Of a DNA stretch of 64,000 bases, positions 17,815 to 26,791 are shown piece by piece. Source of the DNA: Sphingomonadales bacterium 39-57-19 (GTDB lineage: Bacteria; Pseudomonadota; Alphaproteobacteria; Sphingomonadales; Sphingomonadaceae). The stretch is taken from contig NCJG01000001.1 in the NCBI GenBank assembly GCA_002282385.1, forward strand, positions 124,001 through 188,000, given 5' to 3'. Under the pieces are notes generated by a model that searched no databases, was not told the origin of the DNA, and saw only the letters and a list, made by a program, of their open reading frames with translations. How positions within the stretch are numbered: position 1 is the stretch's first letter; each line of letters begins with the position of its first letter. The translations under genes were made by a program, and so were the position numbers.

Positions 17815-18540
17815 ATGCGTAAATCCATTTTGAAGCTGGCAACAATGAGCGTCGCGATGAGCGCGATGGCCATTTCCGTTCCTGCTTTCGCCCAAGACGC
17901 GGCGGCAGAAAAAGCCTCCGGCCCTATCACTGTTTCGGGCGGTGCCGCTTTGGTATCCGACTATCGTTTCCGCGGCGTATCGCTCTCTGACAAGGGCTTT
18001 GCGCTTCAGCCATATTTGACCGTCAAGCATGAGTCCGGCTTTTATGTCGGCGCGTGGGCTTCAAATCTCTCCGAAAATGCCGGCGATGATGCGGAAGTTG
18101 ACCTCTATGTCGGTTTTTCGGGTGGTGAAGAACTGACCTACGACATCGGTGCGACTTATTATGTCTACCCAGGCGTATCCAGCTTCAACTATCTCGAGCT
18201 GACCGGTAAGCTGGGCTCGACAGTCGGTCCAGCAACCGTTGGCGCTCAGTTGAGCTACGTTCCAAGCCAGGACAACACCGGTAACACCGATAACGTCTAT
18301 GTCGCTACCAATGCGTCGATTGCTTTGCCTGAATCGCCAATTTCGATCGTCGGCTCAATAGGCATTGAAGATGGCGCATTTACCGCGGGCAGTGAAAAGC
18401 TCGATTGGACGCTTGGTCTGACGGCTAATGTTGCAGGCTTTACACTTGGCGCATCTTATGTCGACACCAACCGTCGTTCGGTGTTTGCATTCAAAGACAG
18501 CGCTGCTGGCGTCGTATTTTCGCTCAGCTACGGTTTCTAA
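17815..18540 (+). CDS. TorF family putative outer-membrane porin
   Basis: The protein of 241 residues starts with a signal peptide (MRKSILKLATMSVAMSAMAI, then SVPAFAQ) and continues with GGAALVSDYRFRGVSLSDKG, the family hallmark. Alternating strands rich in aromatic residues and glycine follow, and it ends in a phenylalanine (SYGF), the outer-membrane insertion signal. The start at 17815 has AAGAAGGGG upstream; the frame is open to 17764 but that would bury the signal peptide. TorF-type proteins are putative porins often found beside nitrogen or amine transport genes; a glutamine-synthetase-like gene follows 74 bases downstream. Confidence 0.88.
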   Translation: MRKSILKLATMSVAMSAMAISVPAFAQDAAAEKASGPITVSGGAALVSDYRFRGVSLSDKGFALQPYLTVKHESGFYVGAWASNLSENAGDDAEVDLYVGFSGGEELTYDIGATYYVYPGVSSFNYLELTGKLGSTVGPATVGAQLSYVPSQDNTGNTDNVYVATNASIALPESPISIVGSIGIEDGAFTAGSEKLDWTLGLTANVAGFTLGASYVDTNRRSVFAFKDSAAGVVFSLSYGF

Positions 18541-18561
18541 ACCTGTAAATTGAATCCCATG

Positions 18562-18606
18562 ATGTGCGCGGGCTGGCTTGACCTTTTCAAGCCGGTCTGC
18601 GCACAT
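18562..18606 (+). terminator. Strong hairpin between the TorF gene and the amine-ligase operon
   Basis: Outer arms ATGTGCGC (18562-18569) and GCGCACAT (18599-18606) and inner arms CTGGCTTG (18573-18580) and CAAGCCGG (18588-18595) build a two-part stem with a seven-base loop. The T-rich ATTGTTTT follows at 18607-18614. It can act as a terminator or attenuator for read-through from the TorF gene. It ends eight bases before the ATG of the next gene, where no ribosome-binding site is seen. Confidence 0.65.
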
Positions 18607-18614
18607 ATTGTTTT

Positions 18615-19961
18615 ATGACTATAAACCTCGCCAATTGGATAGCCGAGCATAAGATCGACGAGGTCGAATGCATCGTTCCTGACATTAACGGCGTGCAGCG
18701 CGGCAAAGTATTGCCGGCCAAGAAATTCCTATCGTCTGTCCGCGATAAATCGCTCCGCATTCCCGGAAGCGTCTTTATCTGCACAATCGATGGCCATTAT
18801 CCCGAAGATATAGAAGATATTTGGGACAAGGATCCCGACAAAATCCTGATCGCTGATCCCGACACCATCTGCGTTGCACCCGGTTTTAAATCGCCCACCG
18901 CATTTGTGATTGCCGACGTATTGCATGGCGATGGCACTGAAGTGGAAATCGCGCCGCGGACGATTTTGAAAAAGATACTGGCCCTTTACGCCAGCCGCGG
19001 GTGGAAACCCATTATAGCGCCCGAGGTTGAATTTTACCTCGTCAGCCAAAATGTCGATCCCGACTTTCCGCTTGTGCCGCCAACGGGGTCAAGCGGACGG
19101 GCGGAAACGGCAAGTCAGCCTTATGGTCTTGAGGCGATGAACGAATATGAAGACATCATCGATCACATCTATGATGACTGTGAATTGATGGGTCTCGACA
19201 TCGACACGATGATTCACGAAATGGGCGCTGCCCAGCTTGAGGTGAACTTTCTACACGGCGACCCGCTGAAGCTTGCGGATCAGGTATTTCTGTTCAAGCG
19301 CGTCGTGCGCGCCGTGGCCAAACAACATGGCGTCTATGCCACATTCATGGCCAACCCGATGGCGGGGCAACCGGGCAGCGCGATGCATCTGCACCAATCG
19401 GTGGTGGATGCTGAAACCGGCCGCAATTTGTTTTCCAACGCCAACGGCCGCGACAGTGCGCTGTTCCGAAGCTACATCGCGGGGCTTGTGAAATTCATGC
19501 CGCAAGTATCACCGCTTTGGGCGCCGAACGTAAACAGCTTCCGCCGGATGCGCCCCGATAGCGCTGCGCCGATTAACGTGCAGTGGGGCGAAGATAACCG
19601 CAGCTGCGGCTTTCGCGTGCCGATTTCCGACAAGGCCAATCGCCGCGTCGAAAACCGTTTGCCCGGCGCGGATTCCAATCCCTATCTCGCGATGTCCGCA
19701 TCCTTAGTCTGTGGTTATATCGGTATGGTGGAACGCATGATCCCGGCAAAGGCGATCACGGGCAGCGCCTATAATCGTGCGCGCACGCTCCCCCGAACCT
19801 TGGAAGCAGCGCTGGACCGCTTCAGCGCGTGTAAGCCCGTCCGCAACCTGATCGGCGAAGAGTTTTTCGACATTTTCTATGCCATCAAAGACTATGAATT
19901 GTTCAACTACCAATCGGTCGTATCAAGCTGGGAACGCGAGCATTTGTTGCTGAGGGTGTGA
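18615..19961 (+). CDS. Glutamine synthetase family protein, gamma-glutamylamine (PuuA-like) ligase
   Basis: PuuA-type enzymes join glutamate to an amine with ATP. This protein of 448 residues shows CIVPDINGVQRGK near the N-terminus, the metal-binding EVEFYL and MGAAQLEVNF, HLHQ for ATP binding, NSFRRM and the C-terminal GFRVP...NRLPGADSNPYLA. The adenylylation loop of true GlnA is absent, which with the 448-residue length supports an amine ligase rather than glutamine synthesis. It leads an operon with a PuuB-like oxidase (overlap), an aminotransferase and a second ligase. The amine substrate is not visible from sequence. No ribosome-binding site is seen before the ATG. Confidence 0.88.
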   Translation: MTINLANWIAEHKIDEVECIVPDINGVQRGKVLPAKKFLSSVRDKSLRIPGSVFICTIDGHYPEDIEDIWDKDPDKILIADPDTICVAPGFKSPTAFVIADVLHGDGTEVEIAPRTILKKILALYASRGWKPIIAPEVEFYLVSQNVDPDFPLVPPTGSSGRAETASQPYGLEAMNEYEDIIDHIYDDCELMGLDIDTMIHEMGAAQLEVNFLHGDPLKLADQVFLFKRVVRAVAKQHGVYATFMANPMAGQPGSAMHLHQSVVDAETGRNLFSNANGRDSALFRSYIAGLVKFMPQVSPLWAPNVNSFRRMRPDSAAPINVQWGEDNRSCGFRVPISDKANRRVENRLPGADSNPYLAMSASLVCGYIGMVERMIPAKAITGSAYNRARTLPRTLEAALDRFSACKPVRNLIGEEFFDIFYAIKDYELFNYQSVVSSWEREHLLLRV

Positions 19962-21232
19962 TGCCTGATCGGTTGAATGATAGCTATTACCGCGCGACCG
20001 CCAATGGCTGGGAAACGCAGCGCCCGCTCAATGATGCTTTGGATTGCGACGTCGCTGTCATTGGCGGCGGCTTTACGGGCTTGTCTGCCGCATTAGCCTG
20101 CGCCGAAAAAGGGCTTAAGGTCGCGTTACTTGAGGCCCAGAATATCGGCTTTGGTGCATCAGGCCGCAATGGCGGGCAGCTCATTCCCGGCCTGCGTTGG
20201 TCGATGCGGGAAATCGACGCGACGTTTGGACGAGAGCGGGCAAAAGCCATATTCGATTTGGCATGGGGTGCAGGCGCAAGAGTGCATGACCGCATCGTCA
20301 GGCATGATATCCCATGCGATCTGAAATCTGGCCATTTGGAAGCCGCCTATAAGACCGGACATTTCGAAGATATGCAGCGCGAGGCGGAATTCTTGTCACG
20401 CGAATTTGGCTGGGATTCGGTCAACGTTGTCGCACCTGCCGACATCAATACGCACATCAACGGCGGCGCATATCACGGCGGCCTTTATGACAGCAAAGGC
20501 GGGCATTTCCATCCGTTGAACTACGCGCTTGGTCTAGCAAGAGCCGCGCTGGCGGCAGGTGTTTCGATATTCGAACATACCGCTGCCCAAACACCTTTGG
20601 ACAGGGGCGGCCATGTCGAGATCGCGGCCGGGACGGGATCGCTGACCGCCCGTCACGTGATTATCGCCACCGACAACTGGACGGGCGATATTGCGCCGGA
20701 ACTTAGCCGCTACACTGTCCCCATTATGAACTATAACATCGCGACCGCGCCGCTGCCCAATGCAGACCAGCTTTTGCCCAGTGACGCGGCGGTTGCGGAC
20801 AGCAGGTTTGTTCTGAACTATTTTCGATTGAGCGCAGATAAGCGCCTGATTTTCGGTGGTGGAGAGAAATATGTCCGGCGCCCGCCGGCCGACATTGCCG
20901 GATTTGTGCGAAAGCATATGGTGGAGGTGTTTCCCTCGCTTGCCCAGACAAGGATCGACTATGCATGGGGAGGTGCCGTGGGCGTAACGATGAACCGGCT
21001 GCCGCATATGGGACGTAAGGGAAATGTCTTCTACGCGCACGGCTTCTCCGGTCATGGCGCGTTGGTCACAACGGTCGCGGGCGAGGTGATGGCTGAGGCT
21101 GTGCTTGGCACCATGTCGCAGTTCGATGTCTTTGCCAGTCTGCCGCACAGCCGGTTCCCGGGCGGCAAATGGCTGGCACAGCCGCTCGCGACCCTTGGAC
21201 TGCTCTATTATGCGATGCGAGACCGACTGTGA
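19961..21232 (+). CDS. FAD-dependent amine oxidoreductase, PuuB-like
   Basis: A DAO-family flavoprotein of 423 residues: the dinucleotide motif VIGGGFTGLSAALACAEKG lies near residue 28, followed by FGASGRNGGQLIPG as in gamma-glutamylputrescine oxidase. The C-terminal half has AWGGAVGVTMNRLPHMGR and YAHGFSGHGALVTTVAGE for FAD binding. By family it would oxidise the gamma-glutamylated amine made by the preceding ligase to an aldehyde with release of ammonia. ATG at 19961 overlaps the ligase stop; a GTG at 19958 is also possible. Confidence 0.87.
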   Translation: MPDRLNDSYYRATANGWETQRPLNDALDCDVAVIGGGFTGLSAALACAEKGLKVALLEAQNIGFGASGRNGGQLIPGLRWSMREIDATFGRERAKAIFDLAWGAGARVHDRIVRHDIPCDLKSGHLEAAYKTGHFEDMQREAEFLSREFGWDSVNVVAPADINTHINGGAYHGGLYDSKGGHFHPLNYALGLARAALAAGVSIFEHTAAQTPLDRGGHVEIAAGTGSLTARHVIIATDNWTGDIAPELSRYTVPIMNYNIATAPLPNADQLLPSDAAVADSRFVLNYFRLSADKRLIFGGGEKYVRRPPADIAGFVRKHMVEVFPSLAQTRIDYAWGGAVGVTMNRLPHMGRKGNVFYAHGFSGHGALVTTVAGEVMAEAVLGTMSQFDVFASLPHSRFPGGKWLAQPLATLGLLYYAMRDRL

Positions 21233-22575
21233 TTGAAAGGGCCGCGATAGAAATGATGCGCGCGCGTGAGGTTGCGCGGTTTGTCGCAGCCAACCCAAAG
21301 TCGCTTGCGCAGTCCAAAGCGTCGACAGGCTGGTTTCAGGGCGTTCCGTTCCATTGGATGCTGGATTGGTCCACGCCATTCCCGATCGTCGCTCAGGAGG
21401 CGTCTGGGGCGACGCTGACGAGTGTTGACGGGCAGGTCTTCGATGACTTCTGCCTTGGCGATACCGCGAGCATGTTCGGTCATTCGCCACAGCCATTGGT
21501 CGATGCCCTGACCACGCAAGCGGGGCAGGGGCTAAGCTATATGCTCCCCACATCAAAGGGTGCAGACGTGGGCGATATGCTTGCCGCGATGTTCGGACTG
21601 CCGCAATGGCAAGTCACGACCACGGCAAGCGAGGCAAATCGCGCCGTTATTCGCTGGTGCCGTGGCTTGACTGGCCGCGACAAGATTTTGATCTTCAATG
21701 GTTGTTACCATGGCGCGGTCGATGATGTTTTTGTTGACTTGCGCGACGGCGAGGCGGTCAACCGGCCAAGCCTGATCGGACAGGTGCAGGATTTGCTGCC
21801 GACCACGGTTGCAATCGAGTTTAACGATGTGGACGCGCTTGCGGCGGCATTACGGGGTGGCGACATCGCATGTGTGCTCGCGGAGCCGTTGATGACCAAT
21901 ATCGGCATGGTGCGAGACGCGCCGGGCTTTTTGGAGACGTTGCGCGCGTTGTGTGACGAAACAGGTACGATATTGGTGCTTGATGAAACCCATACCATTT
22001 CATCGGGCTATGGCGGGCACAGTAACACCCACGGGCCAAAGCCCGACATCATGGTGGTTGGGAAATCCATCGGCGGCGGCGTGCCATGTGCGGTATATGG
22101 GTTTACGGACGAGATTGCGGAAAAGATGGCGGCGCTGAACCAGTCGCGCCCGCCTGGGCATAGCGGCATCGGCACGACTTTGTCGGCTAATGCGCTCGCG
22201 ATATCGGCCATGCACGCGATGTTGGGGCAGGTCATTACGCGGGATGCTTATGCCCATATGCTGACGACGGCTGACCGGCTGGTATCGGGGTTGAATGCCG
22301 TGATCGCGGCGCACCGGCTTGACTGGCATGTCAGCCATGTCGGTGCCCGCGTGGAACTGATATGCTCTACTGTGCCGCCGCGTAACGGCAGCGAGGCGCG
22401 TGCCGCAATGGACCATGCGTTGGAAAGTACGATACATTTGTACCTCGCCAACCGCGGCATATTGCTGGCGCCTTTCCATAATATGATGCTGGTCAGCCCC
22501 GTGACTTCGCCGGCGCAGGTCGATCGGTTGGCGTTTGAGTTGAACAATGCGCTGACTGAGCTACAAGCGTCTTAA
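21229..22575 (+). CDS. Class III PLP-dependent aminotransferase
   Basis: A fold-type I enzyme of 448 residues. The PLP site is seen in the order DTASMFGHSP, LDETHTISSGYGGHSN (Asp binds the pyridine nitrogen) and VVGKSIGGGVP, whose lysine forms the Schiff base. The closest pattern is the glutamate-1-semialdehyde/beta-amino-acid aminotransferase branch, not the SpuC or GABA aminotransferase branch. The GTG at 21229 overlaps the previous stop (GTGA), giving coupling; an ATG at 21253 is an alternative. In context it may transaminate the amine substrate or the amino acid left after oxidation. Confidence 0.86.
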   Translation: MIERAAIEMMRAREVARFVAANPKSLAQSKASTGWFQGVPFHWMLDWSTPFPIVAQEASGATLTSVDGQVFDDFCLGDTASMFGHSPQPLVDALTTQAGQGLSYMLPTSKGADVGDMLAAMFGLPQWQVTTTASEANRAVIRWCRGLTGRDKILIFNGCYHGAVDDVFVDLRDGEAVNRPSLIGQVQDLLPTTVAIEFNDVDALAAALRGGDIACVLAEPLMTNIGMVRDAPGFLETLRALCDETGTILVLDETHTISSGYGGHSNTHGPKPDIMVVGKSIGGGVPCAVYGFTDEIAEKMAALNQSRPPGHSGIGTTLSANALAISAMHAMLGQVITRDAYAHMLTTADRLVSGLNAVIAAHRLDWHVSHVGARVELICSTVPPRNGSEARAAMDHALESTIHLYLANRGILLAPFHNMMLVSPVTSPAQVDRLAFELNNALTELQAS

Positions 22576-22598
22576 ACAGGGTAAGTGAAAGTGACGTC

Positions 22599-24002
22599 AT
22601 GACAATTAAGCGGGCCAAGTCATCTGCGACCATCGCCGCACGAAGCGAGGCTGAGGCCTTTTTTGCGGCGAACCCGGATATTGACTCTGTCGAGATGATT
22701 TACACCGACATGGGCGGCGTGCCGCGCGGCAAACGTCTGCGCCAGCACGAGGTGCTATCGGTGTATGAAATCGGTCGCTTTTTCCCCGGCTCCATCACCG
22801 TGGTCGACATTACTGGACAAGATACCGTTGAAACAGGCTTGGTCTGGGAGGATGGCGACGCTGACCGCTCAATGAAGCCAATCCCGGGAACACTCGTGCG
22901 GACGCCATGGGCGGGGGACAATGCCGCGCAGTTCATGGTCGATTTTTATGAGCTGGACGGTCAGCCGCATGATCTGGACTCGCGGCATGTGCTGGGTCTG
23001 GTCGTGGACCGTTTCGCCGAAATGGGTCTGACCCCTGCATTGGCTGTGGAGCTTGAATTTTACCTGTTGGATCCAAAGCGTGCCCGTGATGGTTCCATCC
23101 GCCCCGCGCGGCCCGACTATAGCCAAGAAACACCACAAATGGTTGAGGTTTATGGCTTGCGGGAACTGGACGACTTCCGGCCGTTTTTTGATGAGCTGTA
23201 TGAAACCTGCGATATTCAGGGGCTTCCGCTGGAATCCGCGATATCCGAATTTGCGCCGGGGCAGTGCGAACTGACCTTGCGCTACAAGCCCGACGTGTTG
23301 CGGGCGTGTGATGATGCAATCATGTACAAACGCGTGGTGAAGGCCGTGGCGCAAGCGCACGGCTTGGAAGCGACCTTCATGGCCAAACCGTTCGCTGAAC
23401 AAGCAGGCTCGGGCATGCATATTCACGTGTCGATGAACGATGCCGACGGGAAAAACCTGTTTGCGTCGGATGATCCCGAAGGCACCCCAATGCTGCGCCA
23501 TGCCATTGGCGGTATGATTTCAGCGGTGGGCGATTGTTTTGCCCTCTTTGCGCCACATGCAAACAGCTACCGCCGGTTCAAGGCGAACAGCTATGCGCCC
23601 GTCGCGCCGACATGGGGCGTCAACAACCGCACAGTTTCGTTCCGGATACCGGCCGGCCCGGCGGCAAGCCGTCATGTCGAACACCGCGCATGCGGCGCTG
23701 ATGCCAACCCCTATCTGGCCGTGGCTGGCGTGCTTGCGGGCATTCATCACGGCATCGTCAACCAGATTGACCCCGGCCCCGCAGTGGTCGGCAATGGGTA
23801 TGACCGCGACAGTTCAGGCGATGATAAGCCACCAAGCAACTGGTTCGCTGCGGTTGACCGCTTCCATGGGTCAAAGCTGATGCGCGAATATCTGGGCGAA
23901 CGCTTTGTGGACATGTTCACGATCGTCAAACGCGTCGAACAGGACCGCTATTTCGGTCAGGTCCCGTCAATCGACTATGACTGGTATTTGCGCAACGCTT
24001 AA
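22599..24002 (+). CDS. Second glutamine synthetase family protein (gamma-glutamylamine ligase-like)
   Basis: The protein of 467 residues has MIYTDMGGVPRGKRLRQHEV, VELEFYLLD, EFAPGQCELTL, SGMHIHVSM, NSYRRF and HRACGADANPYLAVAGVLAG, all in glutamine-synthetase order. It differs clearly from the first ligase of the operon (about 2.6 kb upstream), so the two are paralogues with probably different substrates rather than a recent duplication. No adenylylation motif is seen. It ends four bases into the convergent PilZ gene. Confidence 0.87.
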   Translation: MTIKRAKSSATIAARSEAEAFFAANPDIDSVEMIYTDMGGVPRGKRLRQHEVLSVYEIGRFFPGSITVVDITGQDTVETGLVWEDGDADRSMKPIPGTLVRTPWAGDNAAQFMVDFYELDGQPHDLDSRHVLGLVVDRFAEMGLTPALAVELEFYLLDPKRARDGSIRPARPDYSQETPQMVEVYGLRELDDFRPFFDELYETCDIQGLPLESAISEFAPGQCELTLRYKPDVLRACDDAIMYKRVVKAVAQAHGLEATFMAKPFAEQAGSGMHIHVSMNDADGKNLFASDDPEGTPMLRHAIGGMISAVGDCFALFAPHANSYRRFKANSYAPVAPTWGVNNRTVSFRIPAGPAASRHVEHRACGADANPYLAVAGVLAGIHHGIVNQIDPGPAVVGNGYDRDSSGDDKPPSNWFAAVDRFHGSKLMREYLGERFVDMFTIVKRVEQDRYFGQVPSIDYDWYLRNA

Positions 24003-24352
24003 GCGCTAACGGCGGGAAAGCGGGCGAGGATATTCTGCATTACCGCAGGGTTTAACAGCGTGTCGAACGCGCACCCAACCATCGTGCCATCGTTCCAGAT
24101 GATTTTGGCCTGAAGCGCGCTGAGCCCCGGTAACGTTAACCAGACACGCGTGCCTGCGCTCATGGCGGTCAATGCCTCACAAGCAACCCCGGACAGCGAC
24201 AGATCACGGACGATGACGGCAAAGCCGCGCGATCCTGACGGTCGCATTGACGCCGGAATATCAAGTTGGACGCGCGGCGCGCTGCGGTCTTCCTGTGCGG
24301 CGTCTTCATATCGTTGGTAAGATTTTATCTGCGAGGGTGCTTGGACCATGGC
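23999..24352 (-). CDS. PilZ domain protein, probable c-di-GMP receptor
   Basis: The protein has 117 residues from the ATG at 24352, which is preceded by GAGGAAG; the frame extends to 24436 without family support. Both c-di-GMP contacts of PilZ domains are seen: R-S-A-P-R (Arg22, Arg26) and D-L-S-L-S-G (Asp49, Ser51, Gly54). A stand-alone PilZ protein usually relays the second messenger to motility or envelope machinery. It converges on the second ligase gene; the divergent neighbour is the SRP RNA gene. Confidence 0.88.
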   Translation of the reverse strand, partial: AMVQAPSQIKSYQRYEDAAQEDRSAPRVQLDIPASMRPSGSRGFAVIVRDLSLSGVACEALTAMSAGTRVWLTLPGLSALQAKIIWNDGTMVGCAFDTLLNPAVMQNILARFPAVSA

Positions 24353-24430
24353 TTCCTCTTCCGCTGTGACGGTCAAAACGTATGGAATTATGGTAAACAA
24401 ATGGTTAACCGACATTCGTTTCCGCCCCAC

Positions 24431-24459
24431 TTGCATTTAGCCGATGTCGCGGCCATATG
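24431..24459 (+). promoter_or_regulatory. Promoter of the SRP RNA gene
   Basis: TTGCAT (24431-24436), a 17-base spacer and CATATG (24454-24459) make a sigma-70-type promoter. A transcription start six to seven bases downstream falls on the G-run at 24466, exactly where the SRP RNA stem begins. Confidence 0.6.
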
Positions 24460-24465
24460 CGGCGT

Positions 24466-24560
24466 GGGAGTCGGATGGACGTGGCACTCGCCAACCTGGT
24501 CAGATCCTGACGGAAGCAGCCACAACGAATTCGCTGCGGGTCATCCGGCTCCTACTTTTC
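24466..24560 (+). ncRNA. ffs: Signal recognition particle RNA (small, 4.5S type)
   Basis: The conserved SRP domain IV core CTGGTCAGATCCTGACGGAA followed by GCAGCCAC lies at 24496-24522. Outer arms GGAGTCGGATG (24467-24477) and CATCCGGCTCC (24542-24552) pair over 11 bp. This RNA binds Ffh for co-translational targeting. A promoter sits directly upstream and dnaX follows, the standard ffs-dnaX order. The exact 3' end is not determined; a CCCCGCCTTTTGTTTT stretch follows. Confidence 0.92.
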
Positions 24561-24619
24561 CCCGCCTTTTGTTTTAGAAAACTTCGACAAAGGTCGGTGA
24601 CCGTCCTATCGTAACTTTG

Positions 24620-26383
24620 ATGCCCGATTCCAATCGCCCAGAATTCGCAGAACGCGACCCGGATATGCCCGATGATGCCTTGGGACTTGGCTTGGATTTG
24701 CCGCCCGTAGCGCAACCGACAGCGCCTGCCGCACCCACGCCATCAGCTCCATCAACTGCCCCGGCGAATACCGGCGGCGCGGCCTACCGCGTACTGGCCC
24801 GCAAATACCGCCCCCAAACCTTTGCCGAGCTTATCGGCCAAGATGCGATGGTGCAGACGCTTGGCAATGCGATTAAGCGTGATCGTTTGGCGCATGCGTT
24901 TTTGATGACCGGCGTTCGCGGTGTCGGTAAAACCTCAACGGCGCGACTGATTGCCAAGGCGCTGAACTGCATTGGTGTGGACGGGCAGGGCGGACCAACT
25001 ATCGACCCGTGTGGCACTTGTGAGCCTTGCGTTGCTATCGCCGAAGGCCGCCATATCGATGTCATCGAAATGGATGCCGCAAGCCACACCGGCGTTGATG
25101 ACGTCCGTGAGATTATTGAGGCTGTGCGTTATTCCGCTGTTTCAGCACGCTACAAGATATACATCATCGACGAAGTCCACATGCTGTCGAAAAACGCGTT
25201 TAACGCGTTGCTGAAGACACTTGAAGAACCACCCGGCCACGTCAAATTCCTGTTTGCGACCACCGAAGTGAACAAGGTTCCGATTACCGTATTGTCGCGG
25301 TGCCAACGGTTTGACCTTAAGCGTATTTCCACCGCAAAACTGGCGGACCATTTCGCGGACATCGCTGCGAAAGAACATGTTGAGGCCGAAGTTGAGGCGC
25401 TGACATTGGTGGCACAAGCCGCCGAGGGCTCCGTACGCGACGGTCTGTCGATACTCGACCAAGCCATTGCCCATGCCGACATGGAAGGTGACGGCAAGGT
25501 TACGGCCGCGCAAGTGCGCGATATGCTTGGCCTGTCGGATCGCGGCGCAATCCGTCGGTTGTTCGGCCTGATATTGGCGGGCGACGCGCAGGGCATGCTG
25601 TCGGAAGCCCGCAGTCAATATAATCTGGGCGTAGAGCCGCTCGCGATGTTTGCCGGGCTTTTGTCCGAAGTGCACCGGTTGACGCTCGCAAAGGTTGGCG
25701 CACCGCGCGATGGCGCTTTGGATGCCGATGCTGCTGCATTGGTGGAAGAACATGCAGATCGTCTGTCCTTTCCCGTCCTGCACCGTTTGTGGCAGCTGTT
25801 GCTGAAGGGGCAGGAAGAGGTCGCGCGCGCCTCTGTGCCGCTCGATGCTGCGGACATGGCGTTGCTGCGCGTCATTCATGCCGCGACACTTCCCGATCCC
25901 GGTGAGTTGGCCAAGATGATTGGGCAGGGCAGTTTTGCAGCGCCACCGGCCTCTGCACCTACCAGTCTCGACATCCCACAGTCCGCGACAGTGCAGACAT
26001 TAATGCCGACCGATTTCCATGCACTCTTGGATCGTTTGGCGCGCGAGGGGTTTGTCAGTCTTGAGATGACCCTGCGGGATGTCGTCCGTCTCGTTGAATA
26101 TGCGCCACCGGTGTTGGCATATCAGCTTGCCGGCCCAGTTGCGCCCGATTTCGTTGCGGAATTGCGCGATGCTCTGGCGAAGGTGACCGGTACGCGCTGG
26201 GACGTTGAAGAACGCGCTGGCGAGGCTGCACCAAGCTTGTTGGAGCAAGAGCAAGCGAAGGCCGACGCCGAAAAACGCATAATATTGGAGTCACCTCTGG
26301 TCAAAGCAGCGTTTGCTGCGTTTCCTGAGGCGGAGCTGCTCGACGGCGACGCGCATGACATGAAATGGAGTAAGAGCGCATGA
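24620..26383 (+). CDS. dnaX: DNA polymerase III subunit gamma/tau
   Basis: The clamp-loader ATPase of 587 residues carries an N-terminal Pro/Ala-rich extension of about 55 residues, then YRVLARKYRPQTFAELIGQ, Walker A GVRGVGKT (98-105), zinc-binding cysteines (117, 131, 134, 137), DEVHMLSKNAFNALLKTLEEPP and the SRC motif SRCQRF. The C-terminal part (about 370-587) is the tau-type extension. The ATG at 24620 follows a TTG in the same frame. ybaB overlaps its stop. Confidence 0.95.
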   Translation: MPDSNRPEFAERDPDMPDDALGLGLDLPPVAQPTAPAAPTPSAPSTAPANTGGAAYRVLARKYRPQTFAELIGQDAMVQTLGNAIKRDRLAHAFLMTGVRGVGKTSTARLIAKALNCIGVDGQGGPTIDPCGTCEPCVAIAEGRHIDVIEMDAASHTGVDDVREIIEAVRYSAVSARYKIYIIDEVHMLSKNAFNALLKTLEEPPGHVKFLFATTEVNKVPITVLSRCQRFDLKRISTAKLADHFADIAAKEHVEAEVEALTLVAQAAEGSVRDGLSILDQAIAHADMEGDGKVTAAQVRDMLGLSDRGAIRRLFGLILAGDAQGMLSEARSQYNLGVEPLAMFAGLLSEVHRLTLAKVGAPRDGALDADAAALVEEHADRLSFPVLHRLWQLLLKGQEEVARASVPLDAADMALLRVIHAATLPDPGELAKMIGQGSFAAPPASAPTSLDIPQSATVQTLMPTDFHALLDRLAREGFVSLEMTLRDVVRLVEYAPPVLAYQLAGPVAPDFVAELRDALAKVTGTRWDVEERAGEAAPSLLEQEQAKADAEKRIILESPLVKAAFAAFPEAELLDGDAHDMKWSKSA

Positions 26384-26715
26384 AAAGCATGGAAGACATG
26401 ATCAAGGCAGCCCAAGAGGCCGCCCAAAACATTCAGCAGCAAATGGAACAAGCGCAAGCAACGCTCGACACCATTCATGTCGAAGGCCAGTCTGGCGGCG
26501 GTTTGGTGAAAGTCCGCGCAACGGCGAAAGGCCGCATCCTGAATGTAGCAATTGATGACAGCCTGATCGTTCCTGCTGACAAAACGATGCTGGAAGACCT
26601 CATTACCGCAGCATTTAATGACGCCCGTGAAAAAGCCGATGCCGCGAGCAATGCCGAAATGGGCAAAATGTCGAGCAGCCTGCCTTTGCCTGCCGGGTTC
26701 AAACTGCCGTTTTAA
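26380..26715 (+). CDS. ybaB: YbaB/EbfC family nucleoid-associated protein
   Basis: A small helical DNA-binding dimer of 111 residues. The N-terminal helix is rich in Gln and Met (EEAAQNIQQQMEQAQ-like pattern, residues about 10-25), the middle holds GLVKVRATAKGRI, and the end KLPF is conserved. Its ATG overlaps the dnaX stop. In most relatives recR follows; here 154 bases of non-coding DNA and lon follow instead. Confidence 0.93.
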   Translation: MKSMEDMIKAAQEAAQNIQQQMEQAQATLDTIHVEGQSGGGLVKVRATAKGRILNVAIDDSLIVPADKTMLEDLITAAFNDAREKADAASNAEMGKMSSSLPLPAGFKLPF

Positions 26716-26791
26716 TTCCGCCAACATTGGCGCCATTTTCCATTAAACCCGTTTTTTCCCCAGCAAATTGCGCTTTTGGGGACCAGATGCA

